DNA of 64,000 nt from Bacillus sp. AFS029637. GTDB lineage: Bacteria; Bacillota; Bacilli; Bacillales; Bacillaceae_G. The stretch is from assembly GCF_002584985.1 (NCBI RefSeq), contig NZ_NUPZ01000041.1, positions 143,464 through 207,463 on the forward strand, given 5' to 3'. Made by a program: the position numbers and the translations under genes. Each line of letters opens with the position of its first letter. The first letter of the stretch is position 1. Below are positions 60,294 through 64,000 of this stretch, in pieces. A model generated the notes under the pieces. The model was not told where the DNA came from. It saw only the letters and a program-made list of their open reading frames with translations, and searched no databases.

Positions 60294-61076
60294 TCTTTTT
60301 AACGTTGTACTTTTTTTACATATAAACATTGCCATTTCAGTATAGAACGACTCTACTTTATGATTTTTAAATTGAATATGAAAGTATTCTTTCATTTCAT
60401 TTGGTGTTTTCATCATACACTCTGTTAACTTTTCACGCTTTTGTACTGGTACGTCCATCATGTCACACCACCAGTCGAAATCAAACTTTTTATCAAAGGT
60501 GAAACATGACTGCATTTGCAAACCGCTTTTTTCCAATAACGTAATCCATTCTGTTTTCTTCAAAGCTCGTTCATGACTCGGATCTCGTTTCTTTTCTATA
60601 AAATTATAGAAAGTATCAAATTCATTATTTTCTGGTGAGACATTATCTATTAATATAAATAGCCCTTTATCCTGTAACGTACGATTCACCTCAAAAATAA
60701 ATTGCATTGGATTCGTAAAATGATGTGCTGCAATGCGGCATGTAATTGTATCAAAAGAATGATCTGCAAATGGTAAATCTTCTGCGTTTCCAGCTACAAA
60801 AGACACATTTTCATGACCATTTTGTTTTATAAAACCTTTTGCTTTTTCCAACATCGTTTCTGTTAAATCAAGTGCAACTACCTCTTCGAACATAGGTGCT
60901 AATATATTTGCAACATGTCCACCACCAGTAGCAATATCAAGAAGACGAGTATTATGGCGAGTTTCAACTTGTTGAACTACATATTGTAAATCCAGTCCTT
61001 GTGCATGAATTTTACTTTTCACATACTTTTCTGCATTACTACCAAATTGTTTCTTTACAAGCTCTTCTTTGTTCAC
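60291..61076 (-). CDS. Class I SAM-dependent methyltransferase
   Basis: 261 residues. SAM motif LLDIATGGGHVANILAP, acidic residue in VVALDLTETML, and NAEDLPFADHSFDTITCRIAAHHF. Resembles UbiE/YcgJ-type small-molecule methyltransferases; substrate unknown. GTG start with a weak site. Its last codons touch the intergenic repeat. Confidence 0.88.
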   Translation of the reverse strand: MNKEELVKKQFGSNAEKYVKSKIHAQGLDLQYVVQQVETRHNTRLLDIATGGGHVANILAPMFEEVVALDLTETMLEKAKGFIKQNGHENVSFVAGNAEDLPFADHSFDTITCRIAAHHFTNPMQFIFEVNRTLQDKGLFILIDNVSPENNEFDTFYNFIEKKRDPSHERALKKTEWITLLEKSGLQMQSCFTFDKKFDFDWWCDMMDVPVQKREKLTECMMKTPNEMKEYFHIQFKNHKVESFYTEMAMFICKKSTTLKR

Positions 61077-61183
61077 TTTATCATCTTCTTTCTATTATTA
61101 TTCACATATGCGATTCAATTAATTAATAAGTTCTCGTTCATATTATCAATTCCTCTTTTAGACGTATGACATATAATCCTGAG

Positions 61184-61262
61184 AAGTCAACTACCCCTAC
61201 CGAGATGACTCCGGCGTGTGCAACAAGCCCCGACAAGTCGAGTACACATAGATGGTTGACAC
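61184..61262 (-). ncRNA. Candidate TnpB omegaRNA / right-end scaffold
   Basis: Directly downstream of the tnpB fragment on the same strand. It contains GTCAACCATC near the start and GGTAGTTGAC at the end, which can pair over a long range, plus a CGAC-TT-GTCG hairpin and a GGGGCTTGTTGC segment. Position and layout fit the 3' scaffold that TnpB uses as guide RNA. Whether it is expressed is unknown. Confidence 0.5.
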
Positions 61263-61267
61263 ACCCA

Positions 61268-61501
61268 CTAAACTATACGTGAAGCAACAGCCTTACGTTT
61301 TTGCACTTCTAATAGAATCGGTGTTTTCACTTTGAGATTTTCATGTAATTCTACAACTCTTGATTTTTGCAATGTATTCAATGCACCATAAATATCAACG
61401 TGTATACATGTTCCTGCTTTACTTTGGTACTGCCCACGAGTGATTCGTTTGCCACTATATCGATAATGCGTCCTATTATCCTTAGACCAAACTATTCGCC
61501 C
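61268..61501 (-). mobile_element. IS605-family tnpB C-terminal remnant
   Basis: A 77-codon open stretch on the minus strand encodes SGKRITRGQYQSKAG followed by HVDIYGALNTLQKS, matching the end of TnpB (basic strand, then RuvC-III D-x-N-G-A-L-N with Asn changed to Tyr). A stop codon closes it at the upstream side, so about 300 residues are lost. Decayed IS200/IS605-type element without TnpA. Confidence 0.72.
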
Positions 61502-61549
61502 TCAAAAAATTATTTTGAACGAAACAAAAGAGTTCAGTCTACCTTCTAA

Positions 61550-61618
61550 CGGCAATTCATCTCCACCTGAATTGTTGGGCTTCACCCGTAATACAAATCA
61601 GATGGAGATGAATTGCCG
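61550..61618. repeat. Long imperfect inverted repeat (21-bp arms)
   Basis: CGGCAATTCATCTCCA pairs exactly with TGGAGATGAATTGCCG, extended by CTGA/TCAG, around a 27-base loop. It lies on the 5' side of the tnpB fragment and may be the subterminal palindrome of the element's left end. Confidence 0.7.
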
Positions 61619-61631
61619 AAAAAGATAAAAA

Positions 61632-61676
61632 AACCCTTAATAATTTATCTATTTAACGATAAATCATTAAAGGGTT
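61632..61676. terminator. Terminator of the membrane-protein gene
   Basis: AACCCTT-AAT-TTATC with GATAAAT-ATT-AAGGGTT, just past the stop of the gene at 61688. Confidence 0.75.
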
Positions 61677-61687
61677 ACTAAATTTCA

Positions 61688-62452
61688 TTACGTATTATAC
61701 TTATTTCTTCTACGTTCCATCCTTGTTTGTCCTTGAGCAGTCCCTTCTTTATATTGATCTATTTGCTCTGTCATTTCATACGTTGCAGCTGGTTCTTCGT
61801 AATTACGCTCATGGACTCTTTCTGGATTTTTACGTTTAGACGTCTTTCTCCCAAACTTAAATAATTTCATTTTTAATTTTGGTAATCTTGGAAGACGGAT
61901 CTTAAATGATAGCCTTTTGCGTTTCTTTTTTTGTTGAAATAGATTTGTATTCTCTTTATTATCTTTCTCTTTGCGATGTATTAACATCGCAAGTAACCCT
62001 CCTAATATAAGTCCTCCAATTAGAAGTAGTAGGTACACATAATGGCTTGTCATTAAACTTGTCATGCGTTCAAGTATGACTAACGACTGTACTTCTTTTA
62101 TATCCCATAGTAAAGCAGCCCATAATGAGAATAAGCCCAAAGTAAGTCCATATGTACGAAAACGGAATAAACACGGAATTAACGCGATACAAGCGGCAAT
62201 TTTTGCGTTCGAAATGATTGAACTTGTTGATATATCCTGATTCCAAATGACTAACAGTAGTGTTATAAATGGTGCATACGCTATCCAGCTACATATACGT
62301 GAATATATCTTTTTCGCAAAATAACTACCGAAACTAGTAAAAAATAATAGTCCTCCAATATATAAAGATTGTTCTAGCGGGATTTGCTTTATAATTCCTG
62401 CAATTGGAAAGAGGCCGCTCAGTAGCATTAATAGAACATCTAATTTCTTCAC
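61688..62452 (-). CDS. Integral membrane protein with basic cytoplasmic tail
   Basis: 254 residues: six or so hydrophobic segments (1-160), then a highly basic tail (KKKRKRLSFKIRLPRLPKLK) and an acidic end. Not recognised. GTG start after AAAGGAA. Not clearly linked to its neighbours. Confidence 0.65.
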   Translation of the reverse strand: MKKLDVLLMLLSGLFPIAGIIKQIPLEQSLYIGGLLFFTSFGSYFAKKIYSRICSWIAYAPFITLLLVIWNQDISTSSIISNAKIAACIALIPCLFRFRTYGLTLGLFSLWAALLWDIKEVQSLVILERMTSLMTSHYVYLLLLIGGLILGGLLAMLIHRKEKDNKENTNLFQQKKKRKRLSFKIRLPRLPKLKMKLFKFGRKTSKRKNPERVHERNYEEPAATYEMTEQIDQYKEGTAQGQTRMERRRNKYNT

Positions 62453-62614
62453 AATTCCCCATTCCTTTCAATTTTTTAAATTAGTAAAACTCGTTTTTTC
62501 ATATGATATAGTTTTTATATTTCTAAAAAACATCTTAATCCTGTATGTTCATAAAGTAAATACTTAAAAGAAGCGATACATGACAAAGGATAGCATTATT
62601 TACATGAAAAAATG

Positions 62615-62652
62615 ACAAATCCTGATCGGTATATAACGAACAGGATTTGTTA
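62615..62652 (-). terminator. Terminator of the edge gene
   Basis: ACAAATCCTG/CAGGATTTGT stem with a 16-base loop, following the stop at 62660. Confidence 0.75.
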
Positions 62653-62659
62653 ACGTTAT

Positions 62660-64000
62660 TTATAGTAGAATCATGGAATCTTTCTTTTCTATTTTTATTA
62701 TATCTACATCTAATTCATCTTCAAACTCTTTAAACTCTCTTGCATCTATATCTGTAACGTAACTTTTGATCACTTTAACCATATGTCCGGAATATGTCAT
62801 ATGTACATTCTTTTCCAAGAGCATACTAGAATTACAACACATGTAATGTATCATTTTAGCAATGTAATCCCTTTCTATAGGTTTTACACCTAACGGTAAA
62901 ATTTCAAGTATATGCCGCTGCAATATTTCACGACCATTTAATGCATATTCACCAGTGCTATAATACATACCTTTTTGATCTGCATATAAACCTGTGCCAT
63001 CCGTAACATCATCATGTTCTATCACACCATAGCTTGGTACATCAAAAGCTGTATTTATTCTTATGACATTTAAGTTTGGAACCTTTTGCATAGCTGGAAC
63101 AATCTCAGGTAAAATATTTATGTCAATTTTTTCATTTTGCAACTCTTTTATCCAATATTTTCTCATATCCGCATCTACAATGAAATACACTTGTTCATTT
63201 CGCTCTTTCGCATGTTGTAAAATTTCCATTAATGTATCGGAAACAAATTGTTTAAAAAGAGCCCCCATATCATTTCTTTTTGATGGTTGCGGCAAAAATG
63301 CATTATGTTTATTTATATTTAATAATAACTGGTCAATCATTTGCCACTCTTTATTCCCATATAATTTATATAAAATTTCCCTACCTTGTATTTTCGAAAA
63401 AATAGGCAAGAAATCAACTTTCGAAATTCGTTCAATTGATAAATTGACATATGTACAAGGTAAATGTATTTTATTCCAACTACGCTTCAAAAACCCTTTT
63501 TGTTCTAATAAACTAAAAATACAATCTACAATTGTTTTACGAGAAACACTTTTACCTATAAATAAATTAATAAATGATGAAATACGATTTGTTCGTGCAA
63601 ATCCTTCTCGAACAATTTGTTTTGGATCAACTTTCTCTCGCCCATCACAATTTTTCATTGCGATTAATGCTAATGTCGCATCACACCGCTCTCCTGCAGT
63701 TTCATAAACCGCTTTCGTAACATCATCTACAAGGTTTGTCTTATACTTCTGGCAATACTGCATTTTATATGGATTTTGCAACACCTTTTCAATATTAAAT
63801 CTCACTACCTTTAACAATACTGGTGAATCTGTATTTAATACATAAGATGACTCACCAATTGTAGCTAAAACAAGTTCACTATCCATTAATGCTTGTTCTA
63901 TTTCCATCGATATATTTTCAGACCAAACTTCTAACGTTAAAGTCTCTAATCCTTTTGGGGCAATTAAAGGAAATAATTCATCTTCATTATTTGTTACTAT
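62660..64000 (-). CDS. Large protein of unknown function, 5' end beyond the window
   Basis: At least 446 residues. The frame is open beyond the ATG at 63907 to the end of the window (in-frame text reads NNEDELFPLIAPKGLETLTL just before it), so the real start is outside. Soluble, mixed alpha/beta, with CDATLALIAMKNCDGREKVD and a C-terminal VIKSYVTDIDAREFKEFEDE. No motif I recognise. Confidence 0.6.
   Translation of the reverse strand: MVTNNEDELFPLIAPKGLETLTLEVWSENISMEIEQALMDSELVLATIGESSYVLNTDSPVLLKVVRFNIEKVLQNPYKMQYCQKYKTNLVDDVTKAVYETAGERCDATLALIAMKNCDGREKVDPKQIVREGFARTNRISSFINLFIGKSVSRKTIVDCIFSLLEQKGFLKRSWNKIHLPCTYVNLSIERISKVDFLPIFSKIQGREILYKLYGNKEWQMIDQLLLNINKHNAFLPQPSKRNDMGALFKQFVSDTLMEILQHAKERNEQVYFIVDADMRKYWIKELQNEKIDINILPEIVPAMQKVPNLNVIRINTAFDVPSYGVIEHDDVTDGTGLYADQKGMYYSTGEYALNGREILQRHILEILPLGVKPIERDYIAKMIHYMCCNSSMLLEKNVHMTYSGHMVKVIKSYVTDIDAREFKEFEDELDVDIIKIEKKDSMILL

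Larger units (their letters stand above)
61077..61687. other. Mobile-element remnant region
   Basis: 611 bases without an intact gene. It holds a tnpB fragment, a candidate omegaRNA scaffold and a long inverted repeat (all annotated separately) and two terminators of flanking genes. Confidence 0.7.

Noticed and set aside
1-64000. CRISPR arrays, tRNA or rRNA genes, prophage modules
   Set aside because: No spaced direct repeats, no cloverleaf-like or rRNA sequences and no phage structural genes were seen. The lone GH25 lysin is not enough to call a prophage.

Overview
The window looks like a chromosomal segment of a low-GC Firmicute of the Bacillus cereus group (B. cereus, B. thuringiensis or B. 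anthracis type). The evidence is AT-rich intergenic DNA, strong AGGAGG ribosome sites with frequent GTG/TTG starts, spore-surface genes, a manganese-dependent pyrophosphatase, B. subtilis-like genes (yxcD, ykfB/ykfC, yhbDEF) and intergenic repeats of the kind typical of this group. I see no rRNA, tRNA, CRISPR array, prophage or complete insertion sequence.

Layout. 1-6.7 kb: a Cys/His-rich repeat protein, a GH25 lysozyme, a DUF6884 protein, pyrophosphatase PpaC, DinB and GNAT proteins, an HD hydrolase, and an orphan RsgA zinc-finger tail. 6.8-17.7 kb: an AGCS symporter and a complete trans-4-hydroxy-L-proline catabolic cluster. The cluster is two divergent operons around a PAS-AAA-Fis sigma-54 activator. 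Each operon is preceded by a textbook -24/-12 promoter. The pathway reads: epimerase, heteromeric D-hydroxyproline dehydrogenase (one FAD subunit on the minus operon; BFD, ferredoxin-like and second FAD subunits on the plus operon), a DapA-family deaminase, then 2-oxoglutarate-semialdehyde dehydrogenase. A second proline-racemase paralogue in the operon has lost both catalytic cysteines. 17.7-21.3 kb: yxcD-like pair and a DUF1836 regulator facing each other across a mirror-symmetric operator/promoter region, then DedA and DinB. 21.3-27.6 kb: an orphan dltD, a murein-peptide recycling operon (epimerase YkfB, endopeptidase YkfC, peptide-binding lipoprotein), DUF3870 and a DivIC/FtsB-like protein.

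27.6-41.5 kb: a membrane protein, a blasticidin-S-deaminase-like cytidine deaminase, an ECF sigma/anti-sigma pair beside a Lipoprotein_15 protein, an X-prolyl peptidase, a response-regulator remnant, a phosphotransferase and an M3 oligopeptidase. Several gene remnants and hairpin-rich gene-free stretches lie here. 41.5-49.2 kb: a GC-richer PrmC-related methyltransferase, DegV, two related spore-surface-like proteins, GNATs, an isochorismatase-family hydrolase and a third Cys-containing putative spore protein. 49.5-58.8 kb: a DHA2 drug exporter, the yhbD-bactofilin operon, an SgrR-type regulator divergent from an MFS exporter, a YjgB-type lipoprotein and small stress proteins. 58.9-64 kb: a nucleoside hydrolase, DUF3970, a methyltransferase, a decayed IS605-type tnpB with a possible omegaRNA scaffold, and two unidentified proteins, the last one cut by the window edge.

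The observations I rate most worth testing are the cysteine-less racemase paralogue, the mirrored DUF1836 operator, the tnpB/omegaRNA remnant, the Bsr-like deaminase and the related structured repeats in gene leaders. All functional calls are from reading the sequence; no database search was run.
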